From Bifidobacterium breve (GTDB lineage: Bacteria; Actinomycetota; Actinomycetes; Nanopelagicales; Nanopelagicaceae), in NCBI GenBank assembly GCA_945860245.1, contig CAMAPO010000009.1, positions 1-44,946 on the forward strand: a stretch of DNA of 44,946 bases. The letters run 5' to 3'. Shown here piece after piece: positions 24,073 through 31,729 of the stretch. Every line of letters starts with the position of its first letter. The stretch's first letter is position 1. A program made the translations under genes and the position numbers. The notes below the pieces were generated by a model that did not search any database, was not told where the DNA came from, and saw only the letters and a program-made list of their open reading frames with translations.

Positions 24073-25746
24073 TTACCCAACAAGCCAGCCTGCGATATCA
24101 ACTCCCATAACAACTAAAACCATAAGAATGAAGATTGCAACCCCGCCTGCGCGATAGATTTTGCGACCATTGACTGCTGTTTTCCAATCACCTTCAGGCT
24201 GATCGGAAATGGCGTCCAAGTAGTGAAGTATGAATCCCGGCAGGGCCATCACCACAAAGCTCCACTTCAAAAAGGCCTCTGGGCTACTAAATGCTCCTTC
24301 AATAAGGTTGGCAGCAAGTGCCATCACAAAAATCATGACAACGGTCTTGAGCACACCTTTTGGTAGGTAAATCTTCTTCTTAGGAAGATTATCTTCAAGG
24401 CTAAGTGATGTGATTTGTGGAAGTGCAAACAAGATAGTTCCCAGCACAAGATTTAGTAATGAGCCCACAAATGGCGAGGCCATAATGAAAAAGACAACAA
24501 TCTTGAAAATGAGCGATCGGACTTTTTGGTTCTGTGATGGAATTCTGATTTCAACATGAAGTGCGCGAAGACGTATTGGATAGTGCTCAACAGCGATGTC
24601 TTCTAGCGCTACACGGATAATTAGTAGTACCACTGCAATCCATGCGAGCTCAGTTCCATAATCAGTAATAGGTAGTTCAAGCCGGGCTAAACCATTCATG
24701 GCAGCGACCATTTTTGTGACAACCCAGAATGTCAGCAGAGTACCTACTGCATAATCCGTGACTCTCTCCCACAAATCATCTTGGTTGCGTACCAACCGAC
24801 GGAATGGACGAAATGCACTTGCAAGTAGTGCGGGTGCAAAGAATAGAACCATCACACCGATTGCTGTTAAAAACTCTGGTCGGTTTGTAATATGTCCGGT
24901 TAATAAAGCTGCAAGGAAGAAGATGGTTCCTGCGATGAAGCCTGCAAAAGCATCATAGATTGCAACCGCCATAATCAAGGCAACTATGGTCCAGGTTGGA
25001 GGAAGTGCTTGCCCTCCAGTATTTACCGCAGCGATGATTCCTAGGATGAACCCAATAGGCATTAGCGCGCTAGCCCATGATCCAATGATTGCCCGAATTG
25101 TATTTCCATCTAGAACCGTGCGCGTTAACAGAGGCGAGAATCGATTAAATCGATGAGCTAATGTGACAAATACGTAATCAGATTCATCTGTAAACCTGTT
25201 GTCCCAACTTTTAGAGAGATCGCCCCTACCTGGCTCATTCTTAAGTAACTTTAAAGCGCCGGAGGAGACAGACTGTAAAGATTCTTGGTCTTGGTCCTGC
25301 TGGTCATCACTCTCTCTTTGATTACGCTTAACTGAAGTCAGCGCTGCCAGGGCCGCAAAAGCAGCCAATTGCAGGCTTTTGGTGGTTTCTGAATCCTTTA
25401 AAGGATTATATGGTTTTAAGCCAGTCTTAACTTCCTCAACAGGTACAGGTTCAACGAAGTCACCTTCTTCATTAACTTTCAAATTAGGACACTTGTTATC
25501 CCACTGAACAACTCCGTTTTCATCTTTACAAAACTGTATCTCTTTCTGACTAACAGTTCCGTTGTCATCGTAGACCTCAATAGTGATGGAGTGAAACCCG
25601 GGTGGAACATCATCAGGGATCTCAATGTCTAAGTCTTCTGCTTCGGATTGAGTTAGGCGGTCAATAACAATTTTTTGTTCGTCTGCAAAGCCCGGCAAAA
25701 CAGACAGGTTTAGAAGAAAAATAGTAAGGAGGAGTATTTTCTTCAT
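24073..25746 (-). CDS. Polytopic membrane protein with signal peptide, partner of the giant stalk protein
   Basis: A 557-residue protein of unknown function. It starts with a clear Sec signal peptide (MKKILLLTIFLLNLSVLPGFADE), then about 90 residues of extracytoplasmic domain with two cysteines (QFCKDENG, NKCPN) that could form a disulfide, a Pro/Glu-rich linker, a charged polar stretch (residues about 135-165, rich in Asp/Gln) and about ten hydrophobic segments from residue 215 to the end. No family motif is recognised. Its ATG overlaps the stop of the upstream 1191-residue gene (ATGA), so the two are translationally coupled and probably work together at the cell surface, for example as an anchor or export partner. 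That role is inference. Confidence 0.75.
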   Translation of the reverse strand: MKKILLLTIFLLNLSVLPGFADEQKIVIDRLTQSEAEDLDIEIPDDVPPGFHSITIEVYDDNGTVSQKEIQFCKDENGVVQWDNKCPNLKVNEEGDFVEPVPVEEVKTGLKPYNPLKDSETTKSLQLAAFAALAALTSVKRNQRESDDQQDQDQESLQSVSSGALKLLKNEPGRGDLSKSWDNRFTDESDYVFVTLAHRFNRFSPLLTRTVLDGNTIRAIIGSWASALMPIGFILGIIAAVNTGGQALPPTWTIVALIMAVAIYDAFAGFIAGTIFFLAALLTGHITNRPEFLTAIGVMVLFFAPALLASAFRPFRRLVRNQDDLWERVTDYAVGTLLTFWVVTKMVAAMNGLARLELPITDYGTELAWIAVVLLIIRVALEDIAVEHYPIRLRALHVEIRIPSQNQKVRSLIFKIVVFFIMASPFVGSLLNLVLGTILFALPQITSLSLEDNLPKKKIYLPKGVLKTVVMIFVMALAANLIEGAFSSPEAFLKWSFVVMALPGFILHYLDAISDQPEGDWKTAVNGRKIYRAGGVAIFILMVLVVMGVDIAGWLVG

Positions 25747-28700
25747 TTTTTGCCCTTAACATTTACAGTTACCTTAATCTTTTGACCAGGCTTTAATCCT
25801 GTCACAGTTGCCTTCGCCGAATTCTTGGAAGGCGCGCTTGTAGTTGGTGTTGGAATAATCTTTGTCGCTCCTGGAATTTTTGCAGCGGCAGCGACTGCTG
25901 CGGTTGCAACCTTTGACGCAAAACCTGCATCTTCCGCTGCCTTTGTTGCGGCGACAGTTTTATTTATTGATTCTATTTTTACCGCAGACACTTCTGCTGA
26001 CTGGGTTTGTGCGATCTGCGCTGCAGTTTCTGCGGCTGACTGTGCTTTTTCTTGAGCAACAGATGTTGACTCAGCTTTTGTATTTGCCGCATCGGCGCTT
26101 TTTTGTGCTTCAGAGACTTTAGCCGTAATTTCCTCGATCTTCTTATCGATGGCTGCTCTTTCTGCAATATCTTTTGCCTTAACTGATGCTTCGGCTAAAG
26201 CTATCTTTTCCTCTAAAGCTTTTACGACGGCGTCGGCGCTCTTCTGAGCTTCAGTTGCAGCCGCGATCTTTTCATTTGTTACCTTTAGGGCTAAATCAGC
26301 GGCAATCTGCGCATCCGTGGCGGCATCTGCTGCCTCTTTTTGTTTAGTTGCAATTCTGGCGGTGGCATCAGCTGCCGCTTTTATAGCATTATCTGACACT
26401 GCTTTTGCAGTCTTAGCTTTGGCTACAGCAGTGTTTGCAGCTTTGTTAGCCGCCGCCTTTGCAGCCGCAGCGATTGTATTTGCCTTTTCCGCACTTGCTG
26501 TTGCAGCAGATTTAGATCCTAGTTGACCAATTGCAATATCTACCGACTTGGATGCATTGGCCGTCGCAACCTTTGCAGTCGCGGCGGATTTCGCTGCCGC
26601 CGCTGCTGCTTTAACTGTGTTGACAGCGGTGCTCGCCGCTTTTACTGCTGTGGTAGTTGCCGCCGCTTTTGCAGCAGCCGATGTTGTCGCACTCTTAAGC
26701 GCTTCTTCCGCTTTCTCCGCTGCAGCTACCGCTACTTGCTGTTCATCTGCCGCTGCTTTTGCTGCAACTGCAGTATTTGCTGCCGCTATGTCCGCTGCTG
26801 CCTTTTTTACAACTGCCTCTGCCGCTTTATCGACTGCCGCTTTTGCAGCCGCTTCTGCCGCACTTTTATCAACTGCAACAGTATCTGCGACAACTTTCGC
26901 GGCCGCATCTGATGCAATTTTGTCTGCAATAACTTTCGCAGCGGCGGCTTCACATGCGGCATTACAAACAGGTGCCACATACACTGGCACGATCGCCGGT
27001 GTTGTCAATGGAACTGCTGAAACCGCTGAAGAGTTGTTTACTGCATCCTTTACAATTACATAAGCCTTATAGGCTGTTGCAGCAGTTAGGGTCGTCGCAT
27101 TTATGGTATTTGCTGCAGCGATTGCTGACGTTGTTCCTTTCGCAATGGCGGTGCCTTGGGCAGCAATCGTTGCTGCATCTGGTGGGTTGTCTGATGCTAG
27201 ATAAATAAGGTAGTAATAGGTACCCGCTTCATTCGAAGTAAAATTTATATCCGCAGAAGTAAACGTAATTGTCGATGCACTTGTTAGTGAAATTACAGGT
27301 GCAGTCGTATCAGTAATCGTTACTAATGTTGATTTTGGGGAATCAGTTAACGTGGTTTGTGCGTTCCCTGCTGTATCTGCCATAGAAAATGAGCCTGATG
27401 CAGCGATTGTCGCGGTGGCGGTATCTCCAAGCAAAGTCGCGGTAGATACAGCAGTGATAGTACAAACTGTTGGTGAAGTTTGGACAATTCCGGATATTGC
27501 AGATATGTCCGTGTAAGTGAAATCTGCTCCACTCGTTGTTGAAAGTGTTGAGCAGTCGATTGCTTCATTTCCGGTAACGGTAAAGGTAACCGTTGCTGAT
27601 CCACTTGTAGCAGCAGAAGCTGCAAGAGTAAGTGCGGGTGCGGTTGTATCCAAAATATATGCCTGTGTGGCTGTTGTGCCAATATTTCCTGCAGCATCGC
27701 GTACCTGGAACTTAATTGAGCTACTTCCACTTAGTGTTGCGCCAGCCCATGAAACAGCAGTCGTTGAAACTGATGCTGAAATATCTGTGTAGGTTGACCC
27801 ACCATTAACTGACCCCCAAAGGGTTTCACCAGTACCAAGTCCTGCACTCAAAGTGGCAGTAATGGTTTGCGAGTCGTTTGATGTTGTGAAATCTGAAGCG
27901 GAGCTTCCGGTGTCAGCTGAGATATCAATAGCGCTAATGGTTTGAGTTGGTGCCGTTGTATCTAAAACATAAACCTGGGTTGCTGTTTCTCCCGCATTAC
28001 CTGCAGCATCACGAACTTGGAACTTAATTGAACTGCTTCCGCTTAGCGTTGCACCAGCCCACGATACAGCTGTGGTGGAAGTGACTGAACTTGTGATGTC
28101 TGTGTAAGTAGATCCACCGTTGACTGACCCCCAAAGGGTTTCACCAGCACCAAGTCCTGCACTCAAAGTGGCAGTGATGGTTTGTGAAGCAGTTGAAGTT
28201 GTGAAGTCAGATGCGGAGCTTCCAGTGTCAGCTGAGATATCAATACCGCTGATGGTTTGAGTTGGTGCAGTGGTATCAATAACTATGGATTGATTTGTGG
28301 CAAGCGATCCTGCGCTGGCAAGTCCTGGGAGGGTAAGAGTTGCAGAATTATCCGAGGTGTCTTTGATAGTCCCACTTAGCGAAGATGTCGCTGCGTAATT
28401 CAAATCAGCTGCTGTATCAGTTGCTTGGACTGTGTAGGTGAAAGTTAAAGTGTTGGTGCCCGATCCAGATAAATAAGTGGCATTTCGGCTAGTTGGCGTT
28501 GTATCAAGTGCCAATGTAGGAGTACCTGTGACTATTACTGCCTCACTCATCGCAACTAGAATTGTGATGGTATCTCCAGCTTTATATGTTCCGTTGGTTG
28601 AGGTAACGCCCGTGACTGTAGGTGGAGTTGTGTCTGGTACAGAAGTAATTACAGTAGTTAGGCTTGAAGTTCCAGTTGCTGACGTAGCACCAGATGTTCC

Positions 28701-29318
28701 AACCACAATTGTTCTTAGAAACCTTCCTATATCGCTGCTTGTCGCCACGTATGTTTCAGCAGTCGCACTTGAAATATCTTGGCAACTACTCAGATCTGAG
28801 TTAGAAGTACACCGTTGCCATCTATAAGTCTTTGTCGGGGTTGGATATCCATTAAATGAAACTTGCGAGGTTAGTGTTTGACCATCACTTTTTGTTCCAC
28901 TCGGAGCTGTTGAAGCCGCAACTGATGTCGATTGTGCCAAGTTACCAGTAGAACAACTTGCTCTCGAACCTGACGACCCTGACCAGTTGCTCGGCCCGGT
29001 TCCAACACCATTAATCGCCTTAATATAAATATAAATACTCTGGCTCGAAGCTAGACCTGAGGCTCGATAAAAATCTTGAGTAAAAATCAATGGTTTTGTT
29101 GGACGGGGTGGATCAAATTCTATGAAAGTCGAATTATCGAAAGAGTAGGAGTAATTTATGATTGTGTTTCCACCATCATTTATGCTGAAATTTAGACTGC
29201 ATTGTGATCCACTGCCAGATGCTGAGAATGAAGTCGCAGAACCTGGAACTGTTGTGGCGCTTAAGGGTTCTTGGAGCATCATTCCATCGCCCACGCTGAT
29301 CAATGTTGTTAAAAGCAA
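25743..29318 (-). CDS. Very large secreted protein: Ig-like domains plus long Ala-rich coiled-coil stalk
   Basis: About 1191 residues (1201 if translation starts at ATT 29348, see findings). The N-terminus is hydrophobic (LLLLTTLISVG) and looks like the core of a signal peptide. Domains in order: a fibronectin-like region (about 25-115, four Cys overall), an Ig/Big-like domain with W-x-R-C (about 140-225), a Big-like domain on TPPTVTGV (about 235-350), two near-identical repeats starting DTTAPTQTI (about 350-555), two further Big-like repeats (about 555-780), then about 370 residues dominated by Ala, Lys, Asp, Glu, Ser and Thr that should be one long alpha-helix or coiled coil, and a basic C-terminus (GLKPGQKIKVTVNVKGKK). 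No catalytic motif and no LPXTG are seen. It is coupled to the membrane protein gene downstream. Surface adhesin or stalk is inferred. Confidence 0.75.
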   Translation of the reverse strand: MLLTTLISVGDGMMLQEPLSATTVPGSATSFSASGSGSQCSLNFSINDGGNTIINYSYSFDNSTFIEFDPPRPTKPLIFTQDFYRASGLASSQSIYIYIKAINGVGTGPSNWSGSSGSRASCSTGNLAQSTSVAASTAPSGTKSDGQTLTSQVSFNGYPTPTKTYRWQRCTSNSDLSSCQDISSATAETYVATSSDIGRFLRTIVVGTSGATSATGTSSLTTVITSVPDTTPPTVTGVTSTNGTYKAGDTITILVAMSEAVIVTGTPTLALDTTPTSRNATYLSGSGTNTLTFTYTVQATDTAADLNYAATSSLSGTIKDTSDNSATLTLPGLASAGSLATNQSIVIDTTAPTQTISGIDISADTGSSASDFTTSTASQTITATLSAGLGAGETLWGSVNGGSTYTDITSSVTSTTAVSWAGATLSGSSSIKFQVRDAAGNAGETATQVYVLDTTAPTQTISAIDISADTGSSASDFTTSNDSQTITATLSAGLGTGETLWGSVNGGSTYTDISASVSTTAVSWAGATLSGSSSIKFQVRDAAGNIGTTATQAYILDTTAPALTLAASAATSGSATVTFTVTGNEAIDCSTLSTTSGADFTYTDISAISGIVQTSPTVCTITAVSTATLLGDTATATIAASGSFSMADTAGNAQTTLTDSPKSTLVTITDTTAPVISLTSASTITFTSADINFTSNEAGTYYYLIYLASDNPPDAATIAAQGTAIAKGTTSAIAAANTINATTLTAATAYKAYVIVKDAVNNSSAVSAVPLTTPAIVPVYVAPVCNAACEAAAAKVIADKIASDAAAKVVADTVAVDKSAAEAAAKAAVDKAAEAVVKKAAADIAAANTAVAAKAAADEQQVAVAAAEKAEEALKSATTSAAAKAAATTTAVKAASTAVNTVKAAAAAAKSAATAKVATANASKSVDIAIGQLGSKSAATASAEKANTIAAAAKAAANKAANTAVAKAKTAKAVSDNAIKAAADATARIATKQKEAADAATDAQIAADLALKVTNEKIAAATEAQKSADAVVKALEEKIALAEASVKAKDIAERAAIDKKIEEITAKVSEAQKSADAANTKAESTSVAQEKAQSAAETAAQIAQTQSAEVSAVKIESINKTVAATKAAEDAGFASKVATAAVAAAAKIPGATKIIPTPTTSAPSKNSAKATVTGLKPGQKIKVTVNVKGKK
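27651..28276 (-). repeat. Two tandem copies of a ~310-bp repeat encoding one Ig-like domain each
   Basis: The blocks 27651-27960 and 27961-28276 are nearly the same in DNA over long runs, each coding for the DTTAPTQTI...ADTGSSASDFTTS...WGSVNGGSTYTDI domain. They are adjacent, same strand and in frame, so the protein gains or loses one domain per recombination event. Confidence 0.85.
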
Positions 29319-29464
29319 AAGTGAAAGAAAACGATTCTTTGATCTAATCTTTTGGCCACTTATAAGAATCAGTTTTACATCCTTTGTTAACCACTGAAGG
29401 GTGAGGTATTAAATGTAAATCAGGGGTGATAGATGTGCCACTAAAAACAACTATCTAAGGGCAA

Positions 29465-29490
29465 TTTCACCCGTAAATTTCACCCGTAAA
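29465..29490. repeat. Perfect 13-bp tandem repeat in the intergenic region
   Basis: TTTCACCCGTAAA occurs twice head to tail (29465-29477 and 29478-29490) just outside the tRNA-Arg terminator. It could be a regulator binding site or a replication-slippage scar. Apart from this repeat and the terminator, the 218-bp gap between the stalk gene and tRNA-Arg shows nothing recognisable. Confidence 0.7.
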
Positions 29491-29529
29491 AGAAGAAAAG
29501 CCTTCCGGTGTGAAAGGCACCGAAAGGCT
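29488..29529 (-). terminator. Intrinsic terminator after tRNA-Arg
   Basis: On the minus strand AGCCTTTCGGTG pairs with CACCGGAAGGCT (one mismatch) around a 7-base loop, followed by TTTTCTTCTTTT. It begins 8 bases after the 3' end of the tRNA and fits rho-independent termination of that transcript. Confidence 0.85.
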
Positions 29530-29536
29530 CATCTCG

Positions 29537-29609
29537 TGCGCGCGAAGGGATTCGAACCCCTAACCTTCTGATCCGTAGTCAGATGCTCTATCCGTTGAGC
29601 TACGCACGC
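29537..29609 (-). tRNA. tRNA-Arg (anticodon ACG)
   Basis: A 73-base cloverleaf with a 7-bp acceptor (GCGTGCG/CGCGCGC, one G-U), D arm GCTC...GAGC, anticodon stem TCTGA/TCAGA with loop CTACGGA giving anticodon ACG, and a TTCGAAT T-loop in AGGGG/CCCTT. The discriminator is A and no CCA is encoded. The ACG anticodon would be edited to ICG by TadA and reads CGU, CGC and CGA. It is followed by an intrinsic terminator. Confidence 0.95.
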
Positions 29610-29660
29610 CTATTTACTTGTATTACAGGTTAACACCCGCCTGCGAATAGTACAGGCTTT

Positions 29661-30935
29661 TCAAAGCCCTCCCAAACCTAGTAATTCTTCGCGCAAAATC
29701 GCCTTCTTGCGGGGTTTACCAAGAGGTTCACCGGCCGCTACTTCTGCTGCATTAATTGCTTCCCAATGAGATTGGGAAACAAATTTCTTATCTTTTAGTA
29801 AATCACTAACATCGCCGTTACTTTTAGCCGACTTTAAGCCATCAACCAAATGCTTCATTACTTCTGACGCGTCAGATTTATTTGTACCGATTACACCGGA
29901 AGGGCCACGCTTTGCCCAGCCAACAACATAAAGGCTTTCACTGACACAACCGTCAGTATTTACAACTTTGCCGTGTTGGTAAGGAATTCCAGGGATGCTC
30001 GCTGCTTCGTAACCAATCGCTGTAATTACTAAGCCACATTTGACTGTGAAGCGCTCATCGCTTCCCGTCTTTTGGAATACAACTTCTTCTACTCTATCGG
30101 AGCCCTTTATCTCAACAGGTGTGGCTAAGAACTGAAATTTCATTGTGCGGTCGTGGCTTGTTATCTCTTTCTCAGATATCAATAGCATCGCATCTAGATT
30201 GCTCTTTGTATCTTTTTCAATGGCATCGCCAGCGCGAACGATTGCTGCTTCGATATCTGATTTATTGATCAGAACGTTTGTATGTTCTAATTTGGGAAGT
30301 TCGCGGAGTTCGGGTGAAGTGAATGCAGCATTTTCTGGTCCGCGCCGAGCGCTAATTATTACCTCACGGATTGTTGACTCCTTAAAGGTAGCGATCGCAT
30401 GATCTGCTGTATCTGTTGGGTCTAATTCACTTGGCTCAAGTGCCAACATGCGCGCCACATCCATTGAAACATTGCCTGCGCCAATCACAACGGCGGTCTT
30501 GCAATCAAGAGGGACTTTAACGCTATGAAAATCAGGATGAGCGTTATACCAAGGCACAAATTCCGCGGCCGAGATAGATCCTGGTAGATCTTCGCCAGGA
30601 ATCCCAAGTTTCTTGCCGACAGCAGATCCTGTTGCAATCACAACAGCGTCATACATCTCTTTTAATTGCTCGATAGAGATATCGGTACCCAGCTCAACGC
30701 CGCCAAATAAACGGAAGTTGCCCGCCGTTGCCACTTTCTCAAAGACCTTTGAGACTGTTTTGATCTTCGGGTGATCTGGCGCAACACCGCTTCGAACCAA
30801 GCCCCAAGGTGTCGGCAGACGCTCGATCATATCGATCGTAAATTGCAAATCGTCGGTCTGTAAGTTCTGCAACGCTTGCGCTGCAAAGTAGCCCGCGGGA
30901 CCTGCGCCAACGATTGCTACTTTATAAGTCGTCAT
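29661..30935 (-). CDS. fprA: Ferredoxin/flavodoxin-NADP+ reductase, adrenodoxin-reductase type (FprA-like)
   Basis: A 424-residue FAD/NADP-dependent reductase that moves electrons between NADPH and ferredoxin. The FAD loop VAIVGAGPAGYFAAQAL is at residues 6-22, the signature TPWGLVRSGVAPDHPKIK near 42, the NADP-binding VIGAGNVSMDVARML near 162, SARRGPENAAFTSPELREL near 205, and the C-terminal GWAKRGPSGVIGTNKSDASE block near 350. A TATACT hexamer lies 5 nt before the ATG and there is no Shine-Dalgarno, so the message may be leaderless. It stands alone between tRNA-Arg and the envelope gene cluster and has no cotranscribed partner. Confidence 0.9.
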   Translation of the reverse strand: MTTYKVAIVGAGPAGYFAAQALQNLQTDDLQFTIDMIERLPTPWGLVRSGVAPDHPKIKTVSKVFEKVATAGNFRLFGGVELGTDISIEQLKEMYDAVVIATGSAVGKKLGIPGEDLPGSISAAEFVPWYNAHPDFHSVKVPLDCKTAVVIGAGNVSMDVARMLALEPSELDPTDTADHAIATFKESTIREVIISARRGPENAAFTSPELRELPKLEHTNVLINKSDIEAAIVRAGDAIEKDTKSNLDAMLLISEKEITSHDRTMKFQFLATPVEIKGSDRVEEVVFQKTGSDERFTVKCGLVITAIGYEAASIPGIPYQHGKVVNTDGCVSESLYVVGWAKRGPSGVIGTNKSDASEVMKHLVDGLKSAKSNGDVSDLLKDKKFVSQSHWEAINAAEVAAGEPLGKPRKKAILREELLGLGGL

Positions 30936-30940
30936 ATTTA

Positions 30941-30946
30941 AGTATA
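30941..30946 (-). promoter_or_regulatory. -10-like hexamer of a probable leaderless fprA promoter
   Basis: TATACT is followed by five bases (TAAAT) and the ATG of the FprA-like gene. The gap to the upstream glycosyltransferase gene is 29 bp, so the promoter overlaps the end of that region. Confidence 0.5.
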
Positions 30947-30964
30947 TCCAAAAGCAGCATCAAT

Positions 30965-31729
30965 TTATAACTTTCCAAAAATAAATTTGTACAAGTTTTT
31001 TGTTCCTGCAAATTTCTGGAAATTTTTGAAATAGAAAGCAGTTCGGATTAATGGGGCAGTGACACCAAAAACTCTTTGAAACACCATCGCACGAGCTCTC
31101 AAATCTGACTCAGTCCCCCAGCGGCTGCCTGAACTTTCTTCAGGGTGAATTGCAATAGTTAGTGGCAAGAAGGTGGCTTTACCACCTTTCTTTAGTAGAT
31201 CGGTAATGAATATGTACTCATCGCCTAAGTAATTTTCTGCGCCAGCACCAAAGTTTTCATCGAAGGCAACGCCTTTATTTCTTACACTTTCTACACGAAC
31301 AATCATTTCGTACGTTGCGGCTTTGGCAGAATTAAATTTTGTTAACTTAACTTCCTTTTTTGGGTAAATCTTACGGAGTACACCTTTGGTATCAACGGCT
31401 TGAGCGAGCACCAAATCACAGTTTGGATTAGATTCTAAGTAAGAGATTGCAGACTTGATACCCTCGCTTACGAAAACGATCTCATCATCGGCAAATAACA
31501 AATACTTCGTTTGGGTGCTACTTAAAACTACATTTCGGCTCTTGGCCACGCCTATTTCATTTGAATTCACAGAACTGAATTCGAAGTTAGTCGGTAGCGG
31601 ATATTTAGTATTCGTAGGATTTTGGATTGAGATGAATACTTCGTGGGGAACATTAACTTCCGGTGCGGAAATATTTTTTAAACGATCGGCAAGAGTGGAG
31701 TAGCCAATAGTAAGGAGGTTATCTCTCAT
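30965..31729 (-). CDS. Glycosyltransferase family 2-like protein
   Basis: A 254-residue GT-A fold transferase. By eye it has the nucleotide-binding N-terminal strand (HEVFISIQN), EIGVAKSRNVVLSS near residue 58, the metal-binding acidic motif FADDEIVFV near 78 (DxD variant ADDE), and a later FGAGAENYLGDEYIFI near 157, which resembles the ED acid/base region. No membrane segment is visible, so it should act at the cytoplasmic face. It starts one base after the TAA of the CDP-alcohol phosphotransferase gene, in one leftward unit with two such enzymes, and should add a sugar to the same envelope polymer. Donor and acceptor are unknown. Confidence 0.75.
   Translation of the reverse strand: MRDNLLTIGYSTLADRLKNISAPEVNVPHEVFISIQNPTNTKYPLPTNFEFSSVNSNEIGVAKSRNVVLSSTQTKYLLFADDEIVFVSEGIKSAISYLESNPNCDLVLAQAVDTKGVLRKIYPKKEVKLTKFNSAKAATYEMIVRVESVRNKGVAFDENFGAGAENYLGDEYIFITDLLKKGGKATFLPLTIAIHPEESSGSRWGTESDLRARAMVFQRVFGVTAPLIRTAFYFKNFQKFAGTKNLYKFIFGKL

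Noticed and set aside
26548-27063. Long open frame on the plus strand (171 codons, Ala/Val-rich) opposite the stalk gene
   Set aside because: It is the reverse complement of an Ala-rich coding region, where GCN codons read as NGC/GCN in other frames give long open frames; no ribosome-binding site or family similarity.
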